NCBI GenBank assembly: GCA_004553485.1
Contig: SFLG01000026.1
Location: forward strand, 1-34,136
DNA: 34,136 nt
Reading direction: 5' to 3'
From: Bacteroidales bacterium
GTDB taxonomy: Bacteria; Bacteroidota; Bacteroidia; Bacteroidales; Muribaculaceae
Positions 16,104 to 24,493 of this stretch are shown here, piece after piece. The translations under genes were made by a program, and so were the position numbers. Under the pieces are notes generated by a model, which saw only the letters and a program-made list of their open reading frames with translations, did not search any database and was not told the origin of the DNA. Each line of letters begins with the position of its first letter. Within the stretch, counting starts at the first letter, position 1.

Positions 16104-16565
16104 TCAGCTCTCGGACGGGCGGATGAGGCGCTGGTTGGACGAGCCGCGGAAGATGAGCGAGGTGTCGCGCAGGGCCTCGACAAACGGGCCGTCGACAATG
16201 GTCTCGAACAAGGGCAGCAGGGCCGTGTAGCGCGGGTTGTCCTTGATTTCCTCGTACACAAAACCGGTGTAGCACCATAGCGTGTAGCCTGCGGCGCGGA
16301 TGGCCGTTGCCAGCTCGAGCAGGGCTTCGGGGTCCTGGTAGAGCGGGTCGCCGCCGCTGAAGGTGACGTTGAAGTCGTTCTCGATAATTTCGGCCATGAT
16401 CTGCTCCACCGTCATCGCTGTGCCGCCCTCGGGGTCCCACGACTGCGGGTTGTGGCATCCCGGGCATTTGTGGTGGCAGCCGGCGAAGTAGATTGACGTG
16501 CGCAGCCCGGGGCCGTCGACCGACGTCCCGGCTACGATATCGAGTACGCGCAAGGTGTGTCCCAT
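16104..16565 (-). CDS. nrdG: Anaerobic ribonucleoside-triphosphate reductase activating protein
   Basis: A radical-SAM enzyme that places the glycyl radical on NrdD using S-adenosylmethionine and a 4Fe-4S cluster. The cluster motif is the NrdG-type C-x3-C-x2-C in GCHHKCPGCHNPQSW. VDGPGLRTSIYF precedes it, and the SAM-binding TFSGGDPLYQ follows. With the ATG at 16565 the protein is 153 residues, the normal size. A GTG at 16622 inside the end of nrdD would add 19 residues with no family similarity. It lies 40 bases after the nrdD stop. Confidence 0.93.
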   Translation of the reverse strand: MGHTLRVLDIVAGTSVDGPGLRTSIYFAGCHHKCPGCHNPQSWDPEGGTAMTVEQIMAEIIENDFNVTFSGGDPLYQDPEALLELATAIRAAGYTLWCYTGFVYEEIKDNPRYTALLPLFETIVDGPFVEALRDTSLIFRGSSNQRLIRPSES

Positions 16566-16605
16566 CTTATTGCTTTTCGGTGCGTTCAGTAGAGCGGGTG
16601 GCGTC

Positions 16606-18813
16606 TTATTTGTGGACGACACGGTCGTTGAGCTCGGCCAGCTTGGCCGAGTTCCAGCGGTCGGTTGTGCCTACCAGATAGCCGGTTATGCGCTGCAGCT
16701 TGTCAATGTTGTGGCTGTGGCATTTGGGACATTCGGTGAGGTTGTCAGCGGCGTCCTCGTATCCGCAGTCCATGCAGCGGTTGCGGTTGTGGTTTACCGA
16801 GCAGTAGCCGATATTGTATTTGTCCATCAGGTCGACGATGTCGGCGATGGCCTCGGGGTTGTGGGTGGCGTCGCCGTCGATTTCGACGTAGAAGATGTGG
16901 CCGCCGCGGGTTAGCTCGTGATAGGGTGCCTCGATTTTGGCCTTGTGGCGGGGCGAGCACTTATAATATACGGGTACGTGGTTCGAGTTGGTGTAGTAGA
17001 TTTTATCGGTGACGCCGGGGATGACGCCGAAGCTCTTGCGGTCTTTTGCGGTGAACTTGCCGCTGAGGCCCTCGGCGGGGGTGGCGAGGACCGAGTAGTT
17101 GTGGCCGTACTTCTCGCTGAACTCGTTGGCACGCGAGCGCATGTGGCTGACAATCTTGAGGCCGAGGGCCTGAGCCTCCTCGCTTTCGCCGTGGTGTTTG
17201 CCGGTGAGGGCGATGAGGGCTTCGGCCAGGCCGATGAATCCGATGCCGAGGGTGCCCTGGTTGAGGACGGGCTCGACGCGGTCGTTGGGGCCGAGGGCGT
17301 CGGCGCCGTTCCACAGGCGGGTCATCACCAGGGGGAACTGCTTGGCCAGGGCCGTGGCCTGGAACTTGAAGCGGTCGTCAAGCTGGCGGGCGGCGATGTC
17401 GAGCACCTCGTCGAGCTTGCCGAAGAAGCGGCGGATGCGCTCCTCGGGGTCTTTGATGTTCATCACCTCGATGGCCATGCGCACGATGTTGATGGTGGAG
17501 AACGAAAGGTTGCCGCGGCCGATGGATGTCTTTTCGCCGTAGCGGTTCTCAAAGACGCGCGTGCGGCAGCCCATGGTGGCTATCTCGTACTTGTAGCGCT
17601 CGGGGTCGTCGGCCTTCCACTTCTCGTGGTAGTTGAAGGTGGCGTCGAGGTTGACGAAGTTGGGGAAGAAGCGGCGTGCCGTCACCTTGCAGGCCAGGCG
17701 GTAGAGGTCGTAGTTGGGGTCGGCGGGGTCGTAGTTGACGCCGCGCTTTTTCTTCCATATCTGGATGGGGAAGATGGCTGTGGCGCCGTTGCCCACGCCC
17801 TCGTAGGTGCTGTTGAGGAGCTCGCGGATGACGCAGCGGCCCTCGGCCGAGGTGTCGGTGCCGTAGTTTATCGAGCTGAAGACCACCTGGTTGCCGCCGC
17901 GGCTGTGGATGGTGTTCATGTTGTGGATGAAGGCCTCCATGGCCTGGTGTACGCGGCCCACGGTGCGGTTGACGGCGTGCTGGATGAGGCGCTCGTCGCC
18001 CTCGAGGCCTTCGAGCGACTTCTTGACAAAGTCGGCGGGGCAGTAGTCGTAGTGCTTGCTCAGGTCCTTGCCCGACAGGGCCTCGAGGTTCTTGACCTCC
18101 TCGATGAACGACGAGCGCACGAAGGGAGCGAGGTAGAAGTCGAAGGCGGGGATGGCCTGGCCGCCGTGCATCTCGTTCTGTGCCGTCTCAAGGCTTATGC
18201 AGGCGATGACGCTGGCGGTCTCGATGCGCTTGGCGGGACGGCTCTCGCCGTGGCCGGCGTTGAAGCCGCCCAGGAGAATTTTGTCGAGGGGGTGCTGCAC
18301 GCAGGTCAGCGACTTGGTGGGGTAGTAGTCCTTGTCGTGGATGTGCAGGTAGCCGTTGCGCACGGCCTCGCGGGCCTCGGCCGACAGCAGGTAGTCGTCG
18401 ACGAAGGGCTTGGTGGTCTCCGAGGCAAACTTCATCATCATGCCGGCGGGCGAGTCGGTGTTCATGTTGGCGTTCTCGCGGGTGATGTCGTTGTTCTTGG
18501 CCTCGATGATTTCGAGGAAGATGTCGCGCGTTTTGGCGCGGCGGGCGATGCTGCGCTGGTCGCGGTAAGCGATGTAGCGCTTTGCCACTTCCTTGCGGGG
18601 CGACTTCATAAGCTCCAGCTCGACGCGATCCTGGATTTCCTCGACGGTCATCTGGTCCTTGCCGGTCATGGTGATGCGGTCGGTAATCTTGTTGATGAGA
18701 TTTTCGTCCTCGCCGAGTTCGGTGGCGAGCATGGCCTTGCGGATGGCGGCCTTGATTTTTTCTTCGTTGTAGCCGACGACGCGACCGTCGCGCTTTATGA
18801 TTGTCTGTATCAT
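16606..18813 (-). CDS. nrdD: Anaerobic ribonucleoside-triphosphate reductase (class III)
   Basis: Makes dNTPs from NTPs without oxygen. The 735-residue protein has an N-terminal ATP-cone (about residues 1-95, starting IQTIIKRDGRVVGYNEEKIKAAI), which is the allosteric activity site. The ten-stranded barrel follows. A zinc site has cysteines at 680, 683, 695 and 698 (CMDC and CPKC). The glycyl-radical site is Gly711 in RITGYLVG. The ATG at 18813 is chosen because it starts the ATP-cone; the frame open to 18885 adds an unrelated sequence. It forms an operon with nrdG. The presence of class III enzyme alone in this window fits a strict anaerobe. Confidence 0.96.
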   Translation of the reverse strand: MIQTIIKRDGRVVGYNEEKIKAAIRKAMLATELGEDENLINKITDRITMTGKDQMTVEEIQDRVELELMKSPRKEVAKRYIAYRDQRSIARRAKTRDIFLEIIEAKNNDITRENANMNTDSPAGMMMKFASETTKPFVDDYLLSAEAREAVRNGYLHIHDKDYYPTKSLTCVQHPLDKILLGGFNAGHGESRPAKRIETASVIACISLETAQNEMHGGQAIPAFDFYLAPFVRSSFIEEVKNLEALSGKDLSKHYDYCPADFVKKSLEGLEGDERLIQHAVNRTVGRVHQAMEAFIHNMNTIHSRGGNQVVFSSINYGTDTSAEGRCVIRELLNSTYEGVGNGATAIFPIQIWKKKRGVNYDPADPNYDLYRLACKVTARRFFPNFVNLDATFNYHEKWKADDPERYKYEIATMGCRTRVFENRYGEKTSIGRGNLSFSTINIVRMAIEVMNIKDPEERIRRFFGKLDEVLDIAARQLDDRFKFQATALAKQFPLVMTRLWNGADALGPNDRVEPVLNQGTLGIGFIGLAEALIALTGKHHGESEEAQALGLKIVSHMRSRANEFSEKYGHNYSVLATPAEGLSGKFTAKDRKSFGVIPGVTDKIYYTNSNHVPVYYKCSPRHKAKIEAPYHELTRGGHIFYVEIDGDATHNPEAIADIVDLMDKYNIGYCSVNHNRNRCMDCGYEDAADNLTECPKCHSHNIDKLQRITGYLVGTTDRWNSAKLAELNDRVVHK

Positions 18814-18887
18814 TGGTTGTTTGGTATTATATTGACGGTGGAAGGGGTGGTGGGGTGGAAAGGCAAGCCTTTCCCACACTGACAAAG

Positions 18888-18956
18888 GCCGGGCGTGTGG
18901 GCCGGGGAGGGCCGGGCGTGTGGGCCGGGGAGGGCCGGGGCGGGACCGGGCGTGCG
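18888..18956. repeat. 23-base G-rich tandem repeat in the nrdD leader
   Basis: Two identical 23-base units (18888-18910 and 18911-18933) of GCCGGGCGTG/TGGGCCGGGGAGG are followed by a diverged third (18934-18956). They sit between the nrdD promoter and its start, so the mRNA leader carries C-rich repeats. The plus strand has several G-runs that could form a quadruplex. Confidence 0.8.
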
Positions 18957-18997
18957 CTGGCAGTGCCGGGGGTGCCGGGGCCGGGGTTTTGCGGTTA

Positions 18998-19029
18998 CAA
19001 AATTACAATAAACTTTTCCCAAAAGCAAT
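18998..19029 (-). promoter_or_regulatory. Probable nrdDG promoter
   Basis: TAATTTTG (19005-18998 on the minus strand) matches the -7 consensus, with ATTG (19029-19026), one base from TTTG, 20 bases upstream. The leader is about 180 bases and contains the 23-base repeats. I could not find a clear NrdR box. Confidence 0.62.
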
Positions 19030-19111
19030 ATTTGTGGGGTAAAAAGTTTTCAACAAATTACTAAAACGGGAAACTTTTAAGGCTTGCTTAAAAATTAAAG
19101 TATTGAAAAAC

Positions 19112-19151
19112 AGCGATGTGAAAAAAGTTTTGGAAAACTTTGCGTATCGCT
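19112..19151 (-). terminator. Possible holA terminator hairpin
   Basis: AGCGAT (19112-19117) pairs with ATCGCT (19146-19151) around a nested AAAGTTTT/AAAACTTT hairpin. The inner stem is followed on the minus strand by extra T residues. It lies 35 bases after the holA stop. The stem is AT-rich and weak. Confidence 0.4.
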
Positions 19152-19186
19152 AACTTTTTTAAAAATAATTTTTGTGGTGTTTTCGG

Positions 19187-20242
19187 TCAGTATTTCGGGA
19201 AAAGGTTGCCGGGGGCGGTGATGATGCGGAAAACCAGCTCGTCGAGCAGGTCGTACAGGTCGCGACGCGAGCCTATTCCCTTGCTCTCGGCGTCGAATTT
19301 GCGTATTATGCGTATCACCTCGATACACTGGTAGGCGTTGTAGCGCGTGCGTGCGATGTTTATGCGCTTGAGGGGGTAGGCGCTCTTGAGACCTAATGCC
19401 TCCATGAGTCCGCGCTCGGTCTTGTCTTTGACGAAATAGGTCACGCACAGGTCGCAGAAGAAGCTGAAGATGGCGGCGGTGAGCATCACCGGGGCAACGG
19501 CCTTGGGGTTGGCGCGGAAGTAGCCGGCGATGCGTCGGCTGCGCGCAAGGTCTTTGTTGGCGAGGGCGTCGACAAACTCGTAGGCGTTGAAGCTTCGGCT
19601 GACGCCCACGTGCTGCTCGACGGCCTCGGGGGTGACGGTGGCACCGGGGCCGAGGATGCCCAGCAGCTTGTCCACCTCGTTGTACATGCGGCTCAGGTCG
19701 GTGCCGATGAAGTCGGCCAGCATTGCCAGGGCCTTGGGCTGCACGTTGACGCCGAGGCGGTTGATATGGGTCTTTACCGTCTCCTGCAGTTTCCATTCGG
19801 GCACCGTGGCCGAGGTAAACACCACCGTTTCCTTGGACTTGCGCAGCGCACTCTGCAGCTTGGTGCCCTTTATCTTGGCGCCGCGGCTGGCTATCACCAG
19901 CACCGTCGACGGGTTGGGCGCCAGAATGTACTCGGCCAGGCGGTCGAGCAAGTCGGCGCGCACGCTCTGGGCCTCCTTGACGATGACAAGCTGACGGTCG
20001 CTCATCATGGGCAGGCGCCGGGCAGTGTCGAGGATGACGTCGGGGGTGACCCTGGTAGCGTAGATGACGTACTGGTTGAACTCGCGGTCGGCCTCGGACA
20101 TGACGTTCTCAAAGGCCTTTACCAGCTCGTCGATGTAGTACCCTTCCTCGCCGTGCAGCACGTATACGTTGGCAAGCCCGGCGAGGGCGTCGGGACGTTC
20201 AAGCTGCGCTTTCAGTGTCTCAAAAGTGGCGTTGACCGGCAT
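19187..20242 (-). CDS. holA: DNA polymerase III delta subunit
   Basis: The clamp-loader subunit that opens the beta sliding clamp. The protein is 351 residues, the usual size. It starts with TFETLKAQLERP and VYVLHGEEGYYIDELVKAFE, the degenerate P-loop region of delta, which does not bind ATP. RLPMMSDRQLVIVKEAQ, the clamp-binding region, follows, then LNxxL-type helices such as DLSRMYNEVDKLLGI. Its collar domain is at the C terminus. It is a single gene on the minus strand, divergent from the HSDR_N-like gene. Confidence 0.9.
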   Translation of the reverse strand: MPVNATFETLKAQLERPDALAGLANVYVLHGEEGYYIDELVKAFENVMSEADREFNQYVIYATRVTPDVILDTARRLPMMSDRQLVIVKEAQSVRADLLDRLAEYILAPNPSTVLVIASRGAKIKGTKLQSALRKSKETVVFTSATVPEWKLQETVKTHINRLGVNVQPKALAMLADFIGTDLSRMYNEVDKLLGILGPGATVTPEAVEQHVGVSRSFNAYEFVDALANKDLARSRRIAGYFRANPKAVAPVMLTAAIFSFFCDLCVTYFVKDKTERGLMEALGLKSAYPLKRINIARTRYNAYQCIEVIRIIRKFDAESKGIGSRRDLYDLLDELVFRIITAPGNLFPKY

Positions 20243-20389
20243 AGGAACGGAGGGTGATGGATGATGACGGGTTGGGGTGTACCGAAATTTTGTGTAAATT
20301 TACAACGTTTTTTTCTAAGAGTATGTATACTTTTAAAATTTTTATTGCATAGGTTTAAAAGTGTATATACAATAAACGACAACCTGCCG

Positions 20390-20869
20390 ATGACTATTGC
20401 CGAGCTTCCCCGCCTCAATCTGCCGCCCTTTGATGTGCGACTGCGCGCTGCGTCAGCCACTTCCGACGACGCCGAGATTTACGACCCCCTGCGCGCCAAA
20501 TGGGTCGCCCTCACTCCCGAGGAGTGGGTGCGCCAGCATTTCGTCAACCTGCTGAGGACGCAGTACGGCTACTCCGAGCACCGCCTTGCCAACGAGGTGT
20601 CGATAACCCTCAACGGCACGGCCCGCCGCTGCGACACCGTCGTCTACGACAACACGCTGCAGCCGCTGATGATAATCGAATACAAGGCCCCGCACATCCC
20701 CCTGTCGCAGAAGGTGATGGACCAGGTCGCGCGCTACAACATGGTCCTCGGCGCCTCGTGGCTCGTCCTCTCCAACGGCCTCGACACCCGCGCCGTCCGC
20801 CTCACCCCGCCCACCTACACCTTCCTCACCACCTTCCCCACCTACACCGACCTGCTGAACAACACATAA
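20390..20869 (+). CDS. HSDR_N-like (type I restriction R-subunit N-terminal domain) protein, stand-alone
   Basis: A 159-residue protein that looks like the PD-(D/E)xK nuclease domain found at the N terminus of type I restriction HsdR, without the helicase. Residues of the likely active site are the Asp in RCDTVVYD and the Glu and Lys of IIEYKAP. An upstream conserved helix, PEEWVRQHFVNLL, contributes to the same fold, and a following helix block (SQKVMDQVARYNM) is typical. Bacteroidales commonly carry such a solo gene; it is not evidence of a complete restriction system, and no hsdM or hsdS is present. The ATG at 20390 is chosen: the frame is open to 20261, but that extension covers AT-rich non-coding DNA. 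Confidence 0.82.
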   Translation: MTIAELPRLNLPPFDVRLRAASATSDDAEIYDPLRAKWVALTPEEWVRQHFVNLLRTQYGYSEHRLANEVSITLNGTARRCDTVVYDNTLQPLMIIEYKAPHIPLSQKVMDQVARYNMVLGASWLVLSNGLDTRAVRLTPPTYTFLTTFPTYTDLLNNT

Positions 20870-20945
20870 TATAGATTTTAATAATAATATAGAACCTTAT
20901 ACGAAGCCCGAAGTTTTGCGTTTTAAAACTAGTTGCCTTAAAACT

Positions 20946-20975
20946 TTTGAATATTAAAATCTATTCTTAACTTTG
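20946..20975 (+). promoter_or_regulatory. Promoter of the higBA operon
   Basis: TTTG (20946-20949), an 18-base spacer, then TAACTTTG (20968-20975). The start site would be only about 10 bases before the higB ATG. Upstream AT-rich DNA (20870-20945) could hold the antitoxin operator, but no clear palindrome was found. Confidence 0.7.
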
Positions 20976-20989
20976 CAAGCAGAAAAGTC

Positions 20990-21289
20990 ATGCACATAAT
21001 TTCGCATAGAAAGATCAAGGAATTCTACGAATCAACAGGGCACGAGGATTCGAGAATTGCCTTAGAACGTTGGTACGACATTGCCCAACAGGCGCAGTGG
21101 CATAACCTGGCGGAGATACGAGAGGACTTCCCGGCAACGGATTATGTGGGAAACCAGCATTATGTCTTTAATATAAAAGGCAATAATTATAGGCTGGTGG
21201 TAGTGATTAAATTTACTATCGGAAGAATCTTCGTCCGCTTTGTCGGTACCCATAGCGAATATGACAAAATTGATTGTTCAACCATCTAA
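20990..21289 (+). CDS. higB: HigB-type toxin, mRNA interferase of the RelE superfamily
   Basis: A 99-residue protein of the HigB_toxin family, normal in length. It begins IISHRKIKEFYE and contains ALERWYDIAQQAQWHNLAEI, NQHYVFNIKGNNYRLVVVIKF and IFVRFVGTHSEYDKID. The last two are the family core strands, and the end HSEYDKID is characteristic. HigB toxins cut mRNA on the ribosome and are neutralised by HigA. The toxin gene comes first, as is usual for this family, and the antitoxin follows 10 bases later. Confidence 0.93.
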   Translation: MHIISHRKIKEFYESTGHEDSRIALERWYDIAQQAQWHNLAEIREDFPATDYVGNQHYVFNIKGNNYRLVVVIKFTIGRIFVRFVGTHSEYDKIDCSTI

Positions 21290-21299
21290 CTATTACGAT

Positions 21300-21659
21300 A
21301 TGGAAATTTCAAAACAGCAATATGAATATGCTCTTGAGCGTATTGAAGAGTTGTTGCCGCTTGTCTCGGACGAAACGCCGGCATACGACAAGCATGCAGT
21401 CGAGCTTACCATAGTTGCGGATGTGGTTGAAGCTTACGAGAACATTCATTACCCGATAGCAAAACCCACGATAGGCGAGCTGATTAGTCTCGCCATCGAA
21501 GAAAGGGGTATGACGCAGAAGCAGCTCGCCGGGGAGCTTGGCGTGAGCCCGTCAAGAGTCAGCGACTATATCTCGGGCCGGGCAGAGCCGACATTGCGTA
21601 TCGCCCGCGCTCTGTGCCTCGTTCTCGGCATAGCGCCGTCCGCAATGCTCGGGTTATAA
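21300..21659 (+). CDS. higA: HigA-type antitoxin, XRE-family DNA-binding protein
   Basis: A 119-residue protein. The N-terminal half is helical (EYALERIEELLPLV, ELTIVADVVEAYE), and the C-terminal half is a helix-turn-helix: MTQKQLAGELGVSPSRVSDY followed by ISGRAEPTLRIARALCLVLGI. It binds HigB and most likely represses its own operon. The ATG at 21300 gives the usual start of the family; TTG (21240) or ATG (21261) further up would overlap the toxin. Confidence 0.92.
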   Translation: MEISKQQYEYALERIEELLPLVSDETPAYDKHAVELTIVADVVEAYENIHYPIAKPTIGELISLAIEERGMTQKQLAGELGVSPSRVSDYISGRAEPTLRIARALCLVLGIAPSAMLGL

Positions 21660-21676
21660 TTTAAATAAAAACACGA

Positions 21677-21713
21677 CGGCGAACCGGGACGCTTGGGCGT
21701 CGGCGGTTCGCCG
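21677..21713 (-). terminator. Terminator of the PatB-type aminotransferase gene
   Basis: CGGCGAACCG (21677-21686) is exactly reversed at 21704-21713, with a nested GACGC/GCGTC helix. On the minus strand, it is followed by a T-rich stretch (TCGTGTTTTTATTT). It may also end the higBA transcript from the other side. Confidence 0.78.
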
Positions 21714-21734
21714 TTGGTGTATGGTGTGGGGGTG

Positions 21735-22889
21735 TCAGCGGTTTTGGAGCCAGGACTGGAGGCGGTCGAGGGCTTCGGTGAGGATGGCGCGGGAGGTGGC
21801 GAGGTTGATGCGGAGGTAGCCTTCGCCGGCCCAGCCGTATTCGGTGCCGGGGGTGAACCAGATGTGGGCCTCGTGCTTGAGGGCGTCGCACAGCCAGGCC
21901 GACGGGATGTCGAGCGACGACACGTCAACCCATGCCAGGTAGGTGCCTTCGAGGTCGAGCGCCTTTAGGTTGCCCGGCATGGCGCCGAGGCGCTCTTTCA
22001 GCAGTTCGTAGTTGCCGTGGATGTATTGGACGCAGGTGTCGAGCCATTCCTCGCCGTCGTTGTATGCGGCGATGACGGCGGTGACGCCCATCGGGCCCAC
22101 GTCGCAGGTCTCGTTGATGTTGATGGCGCGGTCGATGAGGGCGCGCATCTTCTCGTCGGGCGAGACGATGTTGGCGCACTGCAGGCCGGCGGTGTTGAAA
22201 GCCTTCGAGGCCGAGCAGCAGATGACGTACGGCCCGGTGGCGACGGTGGCGTAGGGGACGTAGGCGTGGGGCTTGAACACTATTTCGCAGTGTATCTCGT
22301 CAGAGATGACGGTAACGCCGTGGGCAACGCAGATGTCGTTGACGCGGCGCAGCTCGTCGTGCGTCCACACACGTCCGGCGGGGTTGTGGGGATTGCACAG
22401 CAGCAGAATTTTGTTGGTGCTGTCGCGGCAGAGGTCTTCGAGCGAGTCGAAGTCGATGGCGTACGACGTCTCGGTGCGCTTGAGCGGACTCTCCACCACG
22501 CGGCAGCCGTTGTTGCGGATGCTCGAGAAGAAGCAAGTGTAAACCGGCGTCATGATGATAACTCCGTCGCCGGGGTTGGTGAGGGCTTTGATGCAGGCCG
22601 AGATGGCCGGTACGACGCCGATGGTGTAGATAACCTGGGAGGGGTCGAATTTCCAGCCGTGGCGGCGGTCGAACCAGCCCGTTACGGCGTCGTAGTATTC
22701 TTTGCCGGGATGGGTGTAGCCAAAGACACCGTGAGCCACGCGGCGCTCGAGGGCCTCAATGATGCAGGGTGCGGTGGTGAAGTCCATATCGGCCACCCAG
22801 AGAGGCAGCATTTCGGGGTCGGGGTCACTGTCCCATTTGACGGACATCGTGCCCCTGCGGTTGGGGAGTTTGTCAAAATCGAAGTTCAT
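21735..22889 (-). CDS. MalY/PatB-type PLP aminotransferase, probable C-S (cystathionine beta-) lyase
   Basis: A fold-type I PLP enzyme of the MalY/PatB group, 384 residues from the ATG at 22889. Marks: the start NFDFDKLPNRRGTMSVKWD, typical for PatB; LPLWVADMDF; FGYTHPGKEYYDAVTGWF; CNPHNPAGRVW; SDEIHCEIVF; and the PLP lysine in CSASKAFNTAGLQ. The C-terminal arginine is in GYLRINLA. The group cleaves cystathionine or cysteine C-S bonds and releases pyruvate and ammonia. Some members have a regulatory role as in MalY. The TTG at 22907 could extend it by six codons but is less likely. The upstream gap holds an AGCTA repeat array. Confidence 0.9.
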   Translation of the reverse strand: MNFDFDKLPNRRGTMSVKWDSDPDPEMLPLWVADMDFTTAPCIIEALERRVAHGVFGYTHPGKEYYDAVTGWFDRRHGWKFDPSQVIYTIGVVPAISACIKALTNPGDGVIIMTPVYTCFFSSIRNNGCRVVESPLKRTETSYAIDFDSLEDLCRDSTNKILLLCNPHNPAGRVWTHDELRRVNDICVAHGVTVISDEIHCEIVFKPHAYVPYATVATGPYVICCSASKAFNTAGLQCANIVSPDEKMRALIDRAININETCDVGPMGVTAVIAAYNDGEEWLDTCVQYIHGNYELLKERLGAMPGNLKALDLEGTYLAWVDVSSLDIPSAWLCDALKHEAHIWFTPGTEYGWAGEGYLRINLATSRAILTEALDRLQSWLQNR

Positions 22890-22932
22890 GGCGGGTTGTA
22901 TTGTCAAGTGGTTGTTGTTTAGTTGGTTGGGT

Positions 22933-22977
22933 AGCTAATTTAGCTATTATAGCTAATATAGCTACGATAGCTATTTT
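22933..22977. repeat. AGCTA 9-base phased array (five units)
   Basis: Five units AGCTA-nnnn at exact 9-base spacing lie between the MATE stop and the aminotransferase start. The core TAGCTA is a palindrome, so the array reads alike on both strands. It is the same family as 27522-27602. Confidence 0.9.
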
Positions 22978-22985
22978 GGGGGCGG

Positions 22986-24452
22986 TTACATTACCGGGCC
23001 GTCGCCCTCGTCGGCGGGCGACGGGTCGAGGGCGTCGGCATCGGCCGGGAGGGCTCGCGACCGGCGTATCCAGCGTTTGCCGGCGAGGTAGACGAGGAAG
23101 ATGGTGCCGCGCACGCACAGCTCGATGCACATTGCCAGCCAGATGCCGTACAGACCCATCGTGGGCGCCAGGAACCAGGCCAGCGTGAGGCGCACAAGCC
23201 AGATGCTGCCGAAGTTGATGCAGGCGGGGACAACGGTGTATCCGGCGCCGACAAAGACGCCGTAGGTGACGATGGCGGCGGCGAACATCGGCTCGGCCCA
23301 CGCCTCGGTGCGCAGGGCCATGGCTCCCAGCGAGACTATCTCGTGGTCGCTGCTGAACAGACTCATCATCTGCGGCGCCAGCAGCCACATCACGGCGCCA
23401 AGCACACCCATTATTATCATTCCCGAGATTACTGAGATGCGGGCAAAGCTGCGGGCCAGGTCCTTGCGGCCGGCGCCGAGGCTCTGGCCTACCAGGGTCG
23501 TGGCGGCGTCGCCGACACCGTAGCCGGGGGCATAGCAGAGGCTCTCGGCGGTGACGGCAAAGGCGTTGGCGGCGATGGCGGCGTTGCCCAGCGGCGCGAC
23601 GATGGTGGTGATAAGGATTTGTGCACCCGTCATCACCACGCGTTCGAGGGCCACCGGCCAGCCTATCACGGCGGCGCGGACGGGGATTTCGCGGCGCAGA
23701 CGCCACCGATTTCGGCCTTTCAGCCCGCGCCAGGGGTGGCTAAGGTGCGCCGAGCGGCCAAAGATGTAGCTCATCATCCATATACCGCCGGCCGAGTAAG
23801 CCAGCAGCGTGCCCAGCGCCGCTCCCGGCACGCCCAGCCCGGCGCCGGGGATGGTGATGTCCATGCCCAAGACGGTGGCCTCGCGCGTGGGGAAGATGAG
23901 GAAAAAGTTGAACACGACATCCATCATACACATCACCACGTTGGCAAGACCCGGGACGGTCATGTTTCCGCTGCTGCGCAACAGCGCGGTGGCCAGGAAG
24001 GTGAGGCCCATGAGCGGTACGCCGGCGGCGAAGATGCCGAAGTACCACGACGCCGGCCCGGCGATGTCGCTGTTGCCGCCGAGCCATCCGGGCAGGACCG
24101 GGGCGATAGCCACGCCCAAGGCGGCGATGACCAGGCCGACAAGAAAGACCGTCGAGATTGCCGAGCGCGTCACGCTGCGGGCGCCCTCGTCGTCGCCGGC
24201 GCCCACGCGGTGGGCCACCTGAACGGCAAAGCCGGTGCTCGCCGCCGCGCTGAGGCCCCAGACAAGCCACGTGCTGGTGGCGACAAGTCCTATCGCCGCC
24301 GACTGCGTGGCTCCCAGGCTGCCCACCATCGACGCGTCGATGTACTCCATGGCGATGTTGGACATCTGGGCCATGATGGCGGGCCAGGTGAGCAGCATCA
24401 CCATACGCAGCTTCGACCCGAGGCCGTCGAGGGCCCCGGGCTGGCCGAGCAT
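22986..24452 (-). CDS. MATE family efflux transporter
   Basis: A 488-residue inner-membrane exporter with about twelve hydrophobic segments, of the multidrug and toxic compound extrusion family, which uses a Na+ or H+ gradient. Features are the N-terminal LLTWPAIMAQMSNIAMEYIDASMVGSLG, typical of the first helices, and an internally repeated second half with GNAAIAANAFAVTAESL and DAATTLVGQSLGAGRKD. These paired GQ-x-x-GA-like loops mark the two six-helix bundles. The C-terminal tail is long and acidic. A TTG seven codons upstream (24473) would also be in frame; the ATG at 24452 is preferred. The substrate is not predictable. Confidence 0.92.
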   Translation of the reverse strand: MLGQPGALDGLGSKLRMVMLLTWPAIMAQMSNIAMEYIDASMVGSLGATQSAAIGLVATSTWLVWGLSAAASTGFAVQVAHRVGAGDDEGARSVTRSAISTVFLVGLVIAALGVAIAPVLPGWLGGNSDIAGPASWYFGIFAAGVPLMGLTFLATALLRSSGNMTVPGLANVVMCMMDVVFNFFLIFPTREATVLGMDITIPGAGLGVPGAALGTLLAYSAGGIWMMSYIFGRSAHLSHPWRGLKGRNRWRLRREIPVRAAVIGWPVALERVVMTGAQILITTIVAPLGNAAIAANAFAVTAESLCYAPGYGVGDAATTLVGQSLGAGRKDLARSFARISVISGMIIMGVLGAVMWLLAPQMMSLFSSDHEIVSLGAMALRTEAWAEPMFAAAIVTYGVFVGAGYTVVPACINFGSIWLVRLTLAWFLAPTMGLYGIWLAMCIELCVRGTIFLVYLAGKRWIRRSRALPADADALDPSPADEGDGPVM

Positions 24453-24493
24453 GTGTGACAGATCTTTTTTCAACTTGACTTACAAGTCTTTAA

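Noticed and set aside
16918..18882. Very long plus-strand open frame (654 codons) opposite nrdD
   Set aside because: It mirrors nrdD codon structure in a GC-rich genome; its translation is Gly/Val/Asp-rich without any recognised motif, while nrdD is certain.
18960..19080. NrdR box upstream of nrdD
   Set aside because: Only loose AT-rich matches (for example CACAAATATTG) were seen; no pair of 16-base boxes with proper spacing.
20261..20389. Upstream extension of the HSDR_N-like protein
   Set aside because: It covers AT-rich intergenic DNA shared with the holA promoter side and lacks family similarity.
20390..20869. Type I restriction system
   Set aside because: Only the N-terminal nuclease-like domain is present; no helicase part, hsdM or hsdS lies nearby.
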